DNA of 64,000 bases from Anaerolineaceae bacterium. GTDB lineage: Bacteria; Chloroflexota; Anaerolineae; Aggregatilineales; Phototrophicaceae. Both the position numbers and the translations under genes were made by a program. This document shows, piece after piece, positions 8,105 through 16,632 of this stretch. Under the pieces are notes generated by a model. The model had not been told where the DNA came from. It was given only the letters and a program-made list of their open reading frames with translations, and made no database searches. The stretch lies in assembly GCA_002702065.1 (NCBI GenBank), contig NZXX01000001.1, forward strand, positions 1,054,001 through 1,118,000, given 5' to 3'. The stretch's first letter is position 1. Every line of letters starts with the position of its first letter.

Positions 8105-9277
8105 CTAGAGTTCGTGGGCGACTTTCGCCAGACGTTCGACCGCTTTTTCCAGGTCGGACATCGCTGTCGCAATGGAGAAGCGGACATGACCTTCACCAGC
8201 GGCACCGAACCCAATGCCCGGTGTACCGGCGATACCGGCTTTGTCCAGCAGCGCATCGGCCAGTTCCAGGCTGTTCTTGCTGCTGCCGGGGAAGCTGGGG
8301 AACAGGTAGAACGCGCCTTCGATGCTGCGGCAGTGAACGCCTTCGATTTCGTTGAGAGCTTTCACCATGAAGTCGCGGCGCTTCTGATAGGCGTCCCGCA
8401 TGTCGGCCACACAATCCTGCGGGCCGTTCAGCGCAGCAGCGGTCGCGGCCATTGTGAAGGTCGCCGCCGACGAAACCGTCTGGCTGCTCAGTTTACCGGC
8501 CAGTTTGATAATATCCGGTGATGCAACCAGCCAGCCCAGCCGCCAGCCAGTCATGGCATAGGCTTTGGACAAGCCGTTGACCGTGATGGTACGTTCTGCC
8601 ATGCCGGGCAGGGACGCAATGGAAATGTTGCTGCGACCATCAAAAATCAGGTGTTCGTAAATCTCGTCTGCAATGACAAACAGATCATTCTCAGTGGCAA
8701 CTTCGACAACCGCCTGAACTTCAGCTTCGGTCAGAACGCGACCGGTCGGGTTGCAGGGCGAGTTGACCATAATGGCTTTTGTGTTGGGGGTGACATGCGC
8801 CCGCAGTTGCTCGGCGGTGACGGTGAAGTTATCCGCCGGGGACAGGCTGACCGGGACAGGTGTGCCGCCTGCCAGCGTAATCATGGGCGGGTAAGATACC
8901 CACACCGGTTCCAGATAGATAATCTCATCACCCGGATTGGTGATGGCGGCCAGCGCGAGATAGATCGCCCATTTTGCACCCGGTGTAATCAGAATCTGGG
9001 TTTTGGCGTCAACCTGAATGCCGTTTTCGCGGGCTGTCTTATTGGCGATGGCTTCCAGTGCGGCGGGGGTGCCTTTGGTGGGCGGGTAATGGGTGGCCCC
9101 GTCTTCGATGGCTGCGAACGCCGCCTGAATAATGTGCTCTGGCGTGTCGAAGTCCGGGTCGCCACCGGCCAGGGCGATCACGTCCTTGCCAGCGGCCTGT
9201 AAGGCTTTGGCCTTGTCGTTCACGGCCATCGTGACCGAGCCGGGCACGCTGCCGAGTAGTCGGGAAAGCTCCTTCAT
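8105..9277 (-). CDS. Class I PLP-dependent aminotransferase (AspC-like)
   Basis: A 390-residue fold-type I aminotransferase, most like bacterial aspartate/aromatic aminotransferases of the Ib group. Visible landmarks are GGDPDFDTPEHI near residue 40, NSPCNPTGR near 172-180, ADEIYEHL near 203-210, and the PLP-binding Lys238 in NGLSKAYAMTGWRLG. It probably moves the amino group between aspartate (or a related amino acid) and 2-oxoglutarate. ATG 9277 follows AGGAG. Longer in-frame readings are excluded because they run into the terminator of the upstream transpeptidase gene at 9382-9410. Confidence 0.9.
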   Translation of the reverse strand: MKELSRLLGSVPGSVTMAVNDKAKALQAAGKDVIALAGGDPDFDTPEHIIQAAFAAIEDGATHYPPTKGTPAALEAIANKTARENGIQVDAKTQILITPGAKWAIYLALAAITNPGDEIIYLEPVWVSYPPMITLAGGTPVPVSLSPADNFTVTAEQLRAHVTPNTKAIMVNSPCNPTGRVLTEAEVQAVVEVATENDLFVIADEIYEHLIFDGRSNISIASLPGMAERTITVNGLSKAYAMTGWRLGWLVASPDIIKLAGKLSSQTVSSAATFTMAATAAALNGPQDCVADMRDAYQKRRDFMVKALNEIEGVHCRSIEGAFYLFPSFPGSSKNSLELADALLDKAGIAGTPGIGFGAAGEGHVRFSIATAMSDLEKAVERLAKVAHEL

Positions 9278-9381
9278 CCTTGCTCCTGTCTGTTTCGGAA
9301 TACAGGCGAATAGCCTGCGCATCGTTGAATTGTGTAATCGTGCGCGATTGTACAATATTTTTGCAGGCTTGTGTACAAACC

Positions 9382-9410
9382 AAAAGGGCCTATCCATAAT
9401 GGATAGACCC
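9382..9410 (-). terminator. Rho-independent terminator of the L,D-transpeptidase gene
   Basis: GGGCCTATCC (9386-9395) pairs with GGATAGACCC (9401-9410) with one mismatch. On the minus strand the stem is followed by TTTT (9385-9382). Confidence 0.8.
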
Positions 9411-9442
9411 TCGGTGTAAATAGAACTTGATTTCCTGTTGGA

Positions 9443-10483
9443 TCAGGCCTGGACCAGTACCGGTGTGCCAACCGAGGCCCATTCGTAAAACCACAGGGCT
9501 TCTTCATTCGGCAGGTTGACGCAGCCGTGACTCATGGGCTGGCCGAAGTTATTGTGCCAGTAGGCGCCGTGAATGGCGTAGCCCGCGTAGAAGTACATAA
9601 TCCACTGGACATTGGGCAGGTAGTAGCCGGGGCCACTCATCAACTGCGAGGGGTATTTGCGCTGTACCTTGAAGTTACCTTTGACGGTGGGTGTCGCGGG
9701 CAGCCCCATGGAACCCAGTACCGTCCGTACCAGCCGGCCATCTTCGTAGGCGTAGATACGGGAGTCGCTCAGGTCGACGATGATTTCCTTGCCGACCGAT
9801 ACCGCAGCGGCAGGGGCATTCGGCGCCAGTTCCATCGGTGTGATGATACCGAGGTCGGTAACGGTGCGGGCATCCGGGATGATGATGACCTGCCCGGCTT
9901 CGACCAGATTGGGGTCCGTAATCTTATTGGCCTGCACGATGGCGGGCCAGGTAACACCAAAGCGCTGCGCAATTTCTGCCAGATGTTCGCCCGGTTGGAC
10001 GACATAGGGCGTACCGACACCCAGCGGCACTTCGAAGGGGGCATTACCAGCCGAACCGGATGTGGTCGTGTTTTCGGATGACGTAAATACGGTCAGGGTT
10101 TGCCCGCGCTGAATGTTGTTCGGGTTCGAGATATTGTTGATCTGCGCAATCTGCTGCACCGTCAGCCCGTACCGGTTGGCGATGCTTGCGAGGGTCTCGC
10201 CAGGCTGGACGACGTGATGTTCCGGCTCGGCCGCAATGAGAGGGTTTTCGACGGCTTCACTGAGATCAGGAATCACCAGCTGCGTGCCTGCAAAGATACG
10301 CTCCCGATTGCTGATGTTGTTGGCCTGAGCGATTACATCCATGCTGACGCCGTAGTTGGTGCTGATGCGGTAGAGCGTTTCGCCGGGCTGGACGATATGT
10401 ATGGTTTCCTCTGCTGACGCAGACAGCGGTAACAGCAGGGAAATCAGAATGACAAGCATTATGGCAGGACGGCTGAACGGCAT
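9443..10483 (-). CDS. Secreted L,D-transpeptidase with three LysM domains
   Basis: A 346-residue cell-wall enzyme. An N-terminal signal peptide ends near ASAEE. Three LysM repeats follow (about residues 28-71, 90-133 and 158-201, each opening with VQPGE), which bind peptidoglycan. The C-terminal YkuD domain holds His in IHGAYWHNN and the catalytic motif SHGCVNL with Cys321. Such enzymes make 3-3 cross-links or attach proteins to peptidoglycan, so the cell should have a meso-diaminopimelate or similar wall. It starts at ATG 10483, divergent from the propeller-protein operon, and ends in a strong terminator. Confidence 0.95.
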   Translation of the reverse strand: MPFSRPAIMLVILISLLLPLSASAEETIHIVQPGETLYRISTNYGVSMDVIAQANNISNRERIFAGTQLVIPDLSEAVENPLIAAEPEHHVVQPGETLASIANRYGLTVQQIAQINNISNPNNIQRGQTLTVFTSSENTTTSGSAGNAPFEVPLGVGTPYVVQPGEHLAEIAQRFGVTWPAIVQANKITDPNLVEAGQVIIIPDARTVTDLGIITPMELAPNAPAAAVSVGKEIIVDLSDSRIYAYEDGRLVRTVLGSMGLPATPTVKGNFKVQRKYPSQLMSGPGYYLPNVQWIMYFYAGYAIHGAYWHNNFGQPMSHGCVNLPNEEALWFYEWASVGTPVLVQA

Positions 10484-10502
10484 TCTTCCCCAACTCCCTT
10501 AT

Positions 10503-10529
10503 ATAGTATTACTTTGTATGGATAGTGAA
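10503..10529 (-). promoter_or_regulatory. Possible promoter of the L,D-transpeptidase gene
   Basis: TTCACT (10529-10524) and TACTAT (10508-10503) are 15 bases apart; shifting the -10 to CTATAT gives 17. It fits the position but is imperfect. Confidence 0.35.
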
Positions 10530-10559
10530 TAAATTACACCAGATTGCAACTCCGGTCAA

Positions 10560-10609
10560 TTTTTCTCACTTTTTCTCACTTTGCTACCCTTCGGATTTGC
10601 CAGTACAAT
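10560..10609 (+). promoter_or_regulatory. Promoter with upstream tandem repeat for the propeller/M23 operon
   Basis: TTGCTA (10581-10586) and TACAAT (10604-10609) are 17 bases apart. Directly upstream, TTTTTCTCAC occurs twice in tandem (10560-10569 and 10570-10579), one helical turn apart. The transcript should start near 10616, 33 bases before the ATG. Confidence 0.5.
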
Positions 10610-10648
10610 TCACTCACGTCTTTTAAGTGTCTAGCGGATAATCGTTGC

Positions 10649-12922
10649 ATGTTGCTACGCGCCTATCGTGTTACCGACAAAACCGGCATCGTCATCGTTA
10701 AAATGGGCATTGTGCTGGGCAGCAGCTTGCAGGCTGGCGCCAGGGTTGTGTCGTCTGGCATTGGCCGCGTGCTGGGCGGTATATTCGCGCTCATCGCGCT
10801 TGTTGTGGGCGCGATATGGTTTGTTATTCGCAGCATTGTTGGCCTGATCTGGCGGGTTATCCGCCTGGTGCTGACGGCTATCGGCAGTATCGTCATGCTC
10901 GTGTTTCGGCTGGTCGGGGGTGGTGCTCGGGTGGCTGGCGGCGCGGCGGGTACGGCTATGGCCCGGCGGGCGGCACGGGCAGAACTGGAAACCGGACTGG
11001 CAGAGGACCCGCTGGTTCAGCGCAACCGCTTGCTCAGTGGAATGACGGTGGTGCTGCTGGTCGTTCTGATCGGCGTTGTGCTGTGGGCCACCAACCCAAC
11101 CCGAACGACGGGACGTAATCAGGGTGTCACGGTGGCCGGGGGTGATCTGTTCTCCGCGACCCAGCAGCCCTCAACGTCGGTTCCGCTGCTGGCGACGATG
11201 GTACCCACCGCAACCCCGCTGCCGCCGATTCTGGATGCGCGGGGCAGCCTGGCCTACACCGTGCGCGAACAGGGCCAGACGGACATCTGGGCTATCAATG
11301 TGGGTGATCGCACCCCAATTCGGTTGACCAACAGCCCGCGGGACGAACGCGATGGTGTGTGGTCGCCGGATGGTCGCCGGTTGGCCTATGCCTCGCGCCA
11401 GGACGGTAACTGGGAAATCTACATTTACAACGTCCAGAGTGGCGACACCACGCGCATGACGTTTGATCTGTCTTTCCAGGGCGCGCCACAATGGAGCCCG
11501 GATGGACAGTGGCTGGTCTATGAAAGTTATCAGGGCAACAATCTGGATGTTTATATTATGCGGGTGGATGGTTCGCAGGTGGAACGCCTGACCGATCATC
11601 CTGCGCCCGATTTTTCGCCGGTGTGGTCGCCGGATGGCCGCCGGATCGCTTTTGTGTCCTGGCGCGATGGCAATCAGGATATTTATACCTTCTCGCTTGA
11701 CGACCCGCGTGATGCGGCTTCGGTCAACATTACCAACACGCCATCCCGGTTTGAAGATCACCCGATGTGGTCGCCAGATGGTAGTTTGCTGGCCTACAGC
11801 GCGCTGGACGAGGGCGTCGACAAAGTCTTCGTAAAGCCCGTGAACGACCCCAACGCGGTGGCGCAGGTGCTGGGGCGAGGTCACAGCCCGACATGGTCGC
11901 CGGATGGCAGCAGCCTGATCGCTGCGGTTGATTCGTTTGACAGCACCCAATTGATCGCCATGCCGTTTGCCGAAACCGGCTTTGCGACGACGGTTATTCC
12001 GGTGCCCAAAGGCACGACCGGGCCGAACTGGACATCCGTGCCGCTGCCCGCCAGTCTGGTCAACAGCGGCGGACTTGGCCCGGCGGTTGTGGAACCGCTG
12101 TTTGTCGAGCAGGTGCAGGAAACCGGCGATGACCCGCCCTACGACCTGAATCTGCTCATCGATGTGGAGGCACCCGTGGCGGCGCTCAGCGATCAGGTGA
12201 ACGATTCGTTCAACGCGCTGCGGGTTGAAGCCAACGACCGTATCGGGTTTGATTTTCTGGGCCAGCTGGAAGACGCGTTCTGGCCGATTGACCGTTTACC
12301 ACAACCGGGCGAACCACGCCGTAACTGGCACATGACCGGGCGCGCTTTTGCGATCAACCGCAATGCGATAGCTGGTTTTCCGTCGCCCATCGAGATTGTG
12401 CGCGAAGACATCGACGTCAACACCTACTGGCGCGTTTTTGTGCGGGTGGCCGATGACGCGCAGAACGGCGAACTCGGCGAACCGCTGCGCCACATGCCCT
12501 GGGATTTTCTCAGCCGCAACCAGGGCGATGTCGAAGCGTATAACCAGGGCGGTCGGCTGCGAGCTGAAGTGCCTTCCGGCTACTATGTCGATTTTACGCA
12601 GCTTGCCTCTGATTATGGCTGGGGACCTATCCCGGCGGGTACGGACTGGCGGGCCAACTTCAATGCAACCAATTACTGGGTGTATACCAAACCCGAAGGC
12701 CTGACATGGTTTGACGCCATGCGCGAGTTATACACGTTGGGGCAGTTAGGTGGCTTTGCGCCGACCGCGGTTCCGGCACAGGCGGAAGCCGTCGTGGAAG
12801 AAACGCCGGTTGTCGAGCAGCCTGTCGCTCTGCCGACGGTTACGGTAGCCGAGCCTGCCGAGTTCGCGCCGCTGCTGCCACCACCACCGACAGATGCGGG
12901 TCCGGGTGAGGACGGCGCCTGA
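10649..12922 (+). CDS. Membrane-anchored TolB-like beta-propeller protein
   Basis: A 757-residue protein of unknown exact role. The first 120 residues hold two or three hydrophobic stretches rich in Val, Ile and Gly. A further single membrane helix (MTVVLLVVLIGVVLWAT) lies near residues 131-147. The extracellular part has five WSPDG blades of the TolB/PD40 type (about residues 225-450), which form a propeller. After that comes an unrecognised 250-residue domain rich in Trp, Arg and Asp, and a Pro/Val-rich tail. Its TGA overlaps the ATG of the M23 peptidase gene, so the two are translationally coupled and probably act together at the envelope. ATG 10649 fits the promoter upstream; an earlier in-frame start at 10544 lies before it. 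Confidence 0.8.
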   Translation: MLLRAYRVTDKTGIVIVKMGIVLGSSLQAGARVVSSGIGRVLGGIFALIALVVGAIWFVIRSIVGLIWRVIRLVLTAIGSIVMLVFRLVGGGARVAGGAAGTAMARRAARAELETGLAEDPLVQRNRLLSGMTVVLLVVLIGVVLWATNPTRTTGRNQGVTVAGGDLFSATQQPSTSVPLLATMVPTATPLPPILDARGSLAYTVREQGQTDIWAINVGDRTPIRLTNSPRDERDGVWSPDGRRLAYASRQDGNWEIYIYNVQSGDTTRMTFDLSFQGAPQWSPDGQWLVYESYQGNNLDVYIMRVDGSQVERLTDHPAPDFSPVWSPDGRRIAFVSWRDGNQDIYTFSLDDPRDAASVNITNTPSRFEDHPMWSPDGSLLAYSALDEGVDKVFVKPVNDPNAVAQVLGRGHSPTWSPDGSSLIAAVDSFDSTQLIAMPFAETGFATTVIPVPKGTTGPNWTSVPLPASLVNSGGLGPAVVEPLFVEQVQETGDDPPYDLNLLIDVEAPVAALSDQVNDSFNALRVEANDRIGFDFLGQLEDAFWPIDRLPQPGEPRRNWHMTGRAFAINRNAIAGFPSPIEIVREDIDVNTYWRVFVRVADDAQNGELGEPLRHMPWDFLSRNQGDVEAYNQGGRLRAEVPSGYYVDFTQLASDYGWGPIPAGTDWRANFNATNYWVYTKPEGLTWFDAMRELYTLGQLGGFAPTAVPAQAEAVVEETPVVEQPVALPTVTVAEPAEFAPLLPPPPTDAGPGEDGA

Positions 12923-14199
12923 TGCAGCGCATTCCGGCCCTGTTGCTTTTGGTACTGGTGGCTGGCGGTTTTGCGGCAGTGCTGCTGGTCAACAGCCCCC
13001 CGATCACGGAGGGGCAGCCCGTTATTCCGACGCAGGCGGTACCGACGGACGACCCGAACGCATGGCAGAATATCCTGCGCGAAGGCTTTGGCGCCAACAG
13101 CACGGCGCTGCCCACGATTGCCATTCCCACAGAGCAGTTTGCGCCCCCCACGTTGCCCACGCGCAGTGACAGCAACCTCGTCCCATTATCTGCGCTGGAA
13201 GCCGGTGGCGAAAACCGGCCCACGATTACGCCATTCAATGCCGCTGTGACCCCAACCCCACCGCCGCCGACTGTGGCACTGGTGGCTTCTGCGCCGCCTG
13301 TCACGGTGCAGGTGGTCACACGTGCGCCGAACGAGTGGAATCCGCCACCGCTGGTGCCGCCTCTATCGCGTGATCCATTGGGACGCGATCATTACTGGTT
13401 CCAGCGTCCTGTTGATTCCAATGCCAATAACGCCGGTCTGTTTTACTACCCTTACGGGTCGGATGGCCCGCAGCAGGAAAGCCCGTGGCGCATCCATCAT
13501 GGCATTGATATGCCGAATCCGGTGGGTCAGCCGGTACGGTCCGCGGGTTCGGGCCGGGTGATCTGGGCTGCGGAAGGGCTGCGGGTGACTGGCTGTGCTT
13601 TCCAGAGTTCGCCCAGCTATGGCAATGTGGTCCTGATCGAGCATGATTTTGGTTATCGCAGCCAGCCGCTTTACACACTCTACGCTCACCTGTCGGCCAT
13701 CCTGATTCAACAGGGGAGTTATGTGCAGGCGGGCGATGTCATTGGGCTGGTCGGTGAAACCGGGCAGGTGAGCGGGCCGCACGTTCACTTTGAAATCCGG
13801 CTGGATGGCTGCCATTATGGCGACACCTATAACCCCGTGTTGTGGATGGTGCCGTATGTCGGGCATGGGGTCATCGCGGGCCGTGTGACGGATGGCACTG
13901 GCAACCTGGCGAACGATGTGGATGTAACCATTCGGAACTGGGGCACAGGACTGGTCCATGATACGACCAGCACCTATGTACTGCTCGATAACGAACTGGA
14001 CGTGAATCACGACCCGGTTTGGGGTGAGAATTTTGTGGTGGGCGATGTGCCGGTTGGACGATACGAAGTGATTGTGAACATCAACGGCGAACGCGCTTCC
14101 AAGTTCGTGGATGTCCTCGAAGGAACGACCAGCTTTATCGAAATCGAACCAGAACGCCCGGCAACCCCGCTGCCTGTCGAGGATGATACAGAATCGTAG
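12922..14199 (+). CDS. M23-family peptidoglycan endopeptidase, membrane-anchored
   Basis: A 425-residue protein with an N-terminal signal/anchor helix, then a Pro/Thr-rich linker of about 130 residues. The M23 (LytM/lysostaphin) domain shows the zinc ligands: His and Asp in HHGIDMPNP, and the HxH motif in GPHVHFEIR. All ligands seem intact, so it should be an active metallo-endopeptidase cutting peptidoglycan cross-bridges rather than a degenerate EnvC type. A roughly 110-residue beta-rich tail (AGRVTDGTGNLANDV) looks like a carboxypeptidase-regulatory or Ig-like fold. It overlaps the upstream propeller gene by one base (TGATG). Confidence 0.92.
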   Translation: MQRIPALLLLVLVAGGFAAVLLVNSPPITEGQPVIPTQAVPTDDPNAWQNILREGFGANSTALPTIAIPTEQFAPPTLPTRSDSNLVPLSALEAGGENRPTITPFNAAVTPTPPPPTVALVASAPPVTVQVVTRAPNEWNPPPLVPPLSRDPLGRDHYWFQRPVDSNANNAGLFYYPYGSDGPQQESPWRIHHGIDMPNPVGQPVRSAGSGRVIWAAEGLRVTGCAFQSSPSYGNVVLIEHDFGYRSQPLYTLYAHLSAILIQQGSYVQAGDVIGLVGETGQVSGPHVHFEIRLDGCHYGDTYNPVLWMVPYVGHGVIAGRVTDGTGNLANDVDVTIRNWGTGLVHDTTSTYVLLDNELDVNHDPVWGENFVVGDVPVGRYEVIVNINGERASKFVDVLEGTTSFIEIEPERPATPLPVEDDTES

Positions 14200-14296
14200 C
14201 GTTGGGCAGTCGTCGGAAAAGCCAATGGCGTTGAAGCTGCCCTTCAGCTACACTAGTGCCAGCGGAAATTCGTCCTGATAAAGGAGGATCTTGTCC

Positions 14297-16459
14297 ATGC
14301 TCGGACGTTCGAATCGCTATCTGATGCGGCTGATTGTGCCGCTGATCGCTGTGTTGTACGCTCCATTGGTATTGGCGCAGGATGCCCGTATCCTTGAACC
14401 CGGTGTTACGGTAACAGGCACCCTGGACTCTGATAATGTGGCTCAGGTTTACACATTTGATGGTAATGCCGATGATGTTGTAACTTTAAATGCCAGCAGC
14501 GCAACCGGATTGGGCCTGGCCTTGCTCCTGACTGATTCAACCGGCGAAACGGTGGCGCAGGGTTTCGAAACCAATGGCGCGACCACGCTGGAAAATGTTG
14601 TTTTGCCAGAAACAGATACATACTTTGTCACCGTGCTTTCGGCGCTGGGGGTGACTTTGCCTGCGGGCAGCATGTTCGACCTGGATTTTGAACTGGTCGA
14701 AGGAACACCCGCCCCGGAGGCGACCACGGCAGTTGAACCGACTGTCGAACCAACCACCGAGCCGACCGTTGCGGCCACCGCCACGCCGGAGGTTTTTGAG
14801 CCGGGCCAGATTCTGACCGTCAATGGCCTCCAGATCGCCCTGGAATGGGGATCACTGGCGAACCTTGATCTGGAAGTGCGTGACCCGGTTGGCGGCAGCG
14901 TGTACTTTGATACCCCAACGGTGCCCAGTGGCGGTCAGTTTGGAGTGAATGTCAACAGCGTATGTGATACGCGCACGGCTGAGTCGCCGACGGAACAGGT
15001 CGTGTGGCCTGCGGGTGCGTTGCCGACTGGCAGCTATGAACTGCTGGTTTACTACCAGCCGCTTGAGGATTGCCCGACTACCGACCCCGCCAATTTTACG
15101 GTGACGGTTCAGCTTGATGATGAAATTGTGGATTCGATTCAGGGCAATATGCTGCCCGGTGAAACCTTCCTCAGCAGCGTGATTGTCGGGGCAGATGGTT
15201 CCCTGACGGCGGGTGCAAGCGGCCTTTACAATGATGCCGACATCAACAGCCTGCCAGCGCCGCTTGCGACCCTGACTGTCGATGCACAGCCGATCACACG
15301 CGACGTGGCCATCACCGGCTTGATCACGAACGATCTGTTTTACGATGCCTACAGCTTTGAAGGGCAAGCCAACGAACTCATTTCGATCGACATGAGCGCC
15401 ACCACCGGCAGCCTGGATACGCTGGTTCAGCTGATTGATACCGCCGGGAATGTGATCGCCAATGATGATCGGGCGGACGGTGTGACGGACTCCGCGATTC
15501 TCAATTATCGCTTGCTGTCAGCTGGTACGTACACGATCGTGGCCACGCGCTATGGTAAGGAAATTGGCGGTACAGAGGGCAACTACACCATTCTGCTCAC
15601 TGGCCCAACCGGTGATCTGCCAACGGAAGTGTTGGAACTGGGTCTGCCTCGTGGCGACGTTGAAATTGCCTTGCAGTGGAATACGAATGCTGATCTCCAG
15701 CTGCTGGTACGCGACCCGCGCGGTGACTCGGTTTTTGACGACACGCCAACCGTACCCAGCGGTGGTCGTCTGGCTGCGGCGGGCAATGTCAACTGCAATA
15801 TCTCGCAGACCAGCCCGGTTTCCTATGTTTACTGGCCCGAAGGCCTGCTGGTGGCGGGTCTGTACGAGGTCGAGGTCTGGTATCAGAATCCCTGTAACGA
15901 CACGCGCCCGGTCAATTTTGCGCTGAACGTCCTGGTTGATGGGTCGCCCGTCCTGACGCAGACCGCACAGCCGACGACGAACGAAGTGTATCTGACGAGT
16001 TTTGTGGTTGGTGTGGATGGTCAGGTGCAGGCCAGCGAAGGCGGGTTTATCGGGACACGTCAGCAGGGTGGTACGCAAACGCTGGATTCATCAACGCTGG
16101 ATTTGGGCACCGAACTGGCGAATGCCCAGGTGATTGTCAGCGGTCAGACGGTCAACGACAATATCACGAACGACGACAAGTTTGACCTGTACACCTTCGA
16201 GGGTGAAGTGGGTGACGTGGTAACCATCAGTATGGTGGCGACTGCTGGACGGCTGGATACGGTTCTGTTCCTGCTGGACCCGAATGGCTTCCAGATTGCG
16301 GATAATGATGATGCGGTTGTGGGCGAGAGTACGGATTCACTGATCAGTGAATTTACGCTGCCCGAAGACGGCGAATACACAATTATCGCCACGCATTTCG
16401 GAATGCAATTTGGCGGCACAACAGGGGCTTATGATCTGGCATTCTCACGGTTGAACTAA
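14297..16459 (+). CDS. Secreted repeat protein with PPC and DUF2135-like domains
   Basis: A 720-residue exported protein with a signal peptide ending near VLAQD. I read three PPC-like beta-sandwiches (ITNDLFYDAYSFEG and NDDKFDLYTFEGE are clear openings) alternating with two copies of a domain of about 150 residues. Each copy opens with an LEW/LQW core, continues VRDP.G.SV and then TPTVPSGG, and resembles DUF2135. The two copies are about 245 residues apart, so half of the protein is an internal duplication. No catalytic domain is seen; a binding or adhesive surface role is likely. AGGAGG lies 9 bases before ATG 14297, a better spacing than for the TTG at 14291. Confidence 0.8.
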   Translation: MLGRSNRYLMRLIVPLIAVLYAPLVLAQDARILEPGVTVTGTLDSDNVAQVYTFDGNADDVVTLNASSATGLGLALLLTDSTGETVAQGFETNGATTLENVVLPETDTYFVTVLSALGVTLPAGSMFDLDFELVEGTPAPEATTAVEPTVEPTTEPTVAATATPEVFEPGQILTVNGLQIALEWGSLANLDLEVRDPVGGSVYFDTPTVPSGGQFGVNVNSVCDTRTAESPTEQVVWPAGALPTGSYELLVYYQPLEDCPTTDPANFTVTVQLDDEIVDSIQGNMLPGETFLSSVIVGADGSLTAGASGLYNDADINSLPAPLATLTVDAQPITRDVAITGLITNDLFYDAYSFEGQANELISIDMSATTGSLDTLVQLIDTAGNVIANDDRADGVTDSAILNYRLLSAGTYTIVATRYGKEIGGTEGNYTILLTGPTGDLPTEVLELGLPRGDVEIALQWNTNADLQLLVRDPRGDSVFDDTPTVPSGGRLAAAGNVNCNISQTSPVSYVYWPEGLLVAGLYEVEVWYQNPCNDTRPVNFALNVLVDGSPVLTQTAQPTTNEVYLTSFVVGVDGQVQASEGGFIGTRQQGGTQTLDSSTLDLGTELANAQVIVSGQTVNDNITNDDKFDLYTFEGEVGDVVTISMVATAGRLDTVLFLLDPNGFQIADNDDAVVGESTDSLISEFTLPEDGEYTIIATHFGMQFGGTTGAYDLAFSRLN

Positions 16460-16478
16460 CGGCAAAACGCGCTACAAT
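16451..16478 (+). promoter_or_regulatory. Promoter of the lipoprotein gene, overlapping the previous stop codon
   Basis: TTGAAC (16451-16456) and TACAAT (16473-16478) are 16 bases apart. The start is expected near 16485, giving a leader of about 144 bases before the lipoprotein ATG. Confidence 0.5.
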
Positions 16479-16526
16479 TGCCTTAATGCCCCTGAGAAAT
16501 TTGTACAAAAACCACCAATCAGGTTT

Positions 16527-16549
16527 GGGCGTTCCTGTTCAAAACGCCC
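16527..16549 (+). terminator. Terminator-like hairpin in the lipoprotein leader
   Basis: GGGCGTT (16527-16533) pairs with AACGCCC (16543-16549), followed by GTTTGTCT. It could end the upstream repeat-protein transcript or act as an attenuator, since a promoter lies just before it. Confidence 0.45.
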
Positions 16550-16587
16550 GTTTGTCTACTTCACTTTTGGGGCCAGAAAGGAGAAGG

Positions 16588-16632
16588 GTGCATCTCGTGT
16601 CAAAAAACACGAGTATGTGCTTTCGTTTATGA
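16588..16632 (+). CDS. Possible 14-codon leader peptide overlapping the lipoprotein start
   Basis: GTG 16588 lies 4 bases after GGAG (16580-16583) within AAAGGAGAAGG, the only strong ribosome site in this leader. The frame encodes 14 residues (about MHLVSKNTSMCFRL) and ends at TGA 16630-16632, overlapping the lipoprotein ATG (16629) as ATGA. The lipoprotein start itself has no ribosome site, so coupling is plausible. Inside the frame, CTCGTGT (16594-16600) and ACACGAG (16607-16613) form a perfect hairpin. A real translated leader is inference only. Confidence 0.4.
   Translation: MHLVSKNTSMCFRL

Noticed and set aside
14221-14262. TTGAAG-17-TAGTGC as promoter of the PPC-repeat gene
   Set aside because: The -10 is too far from consensus to support a call; the gene may be read from the upstream operon.
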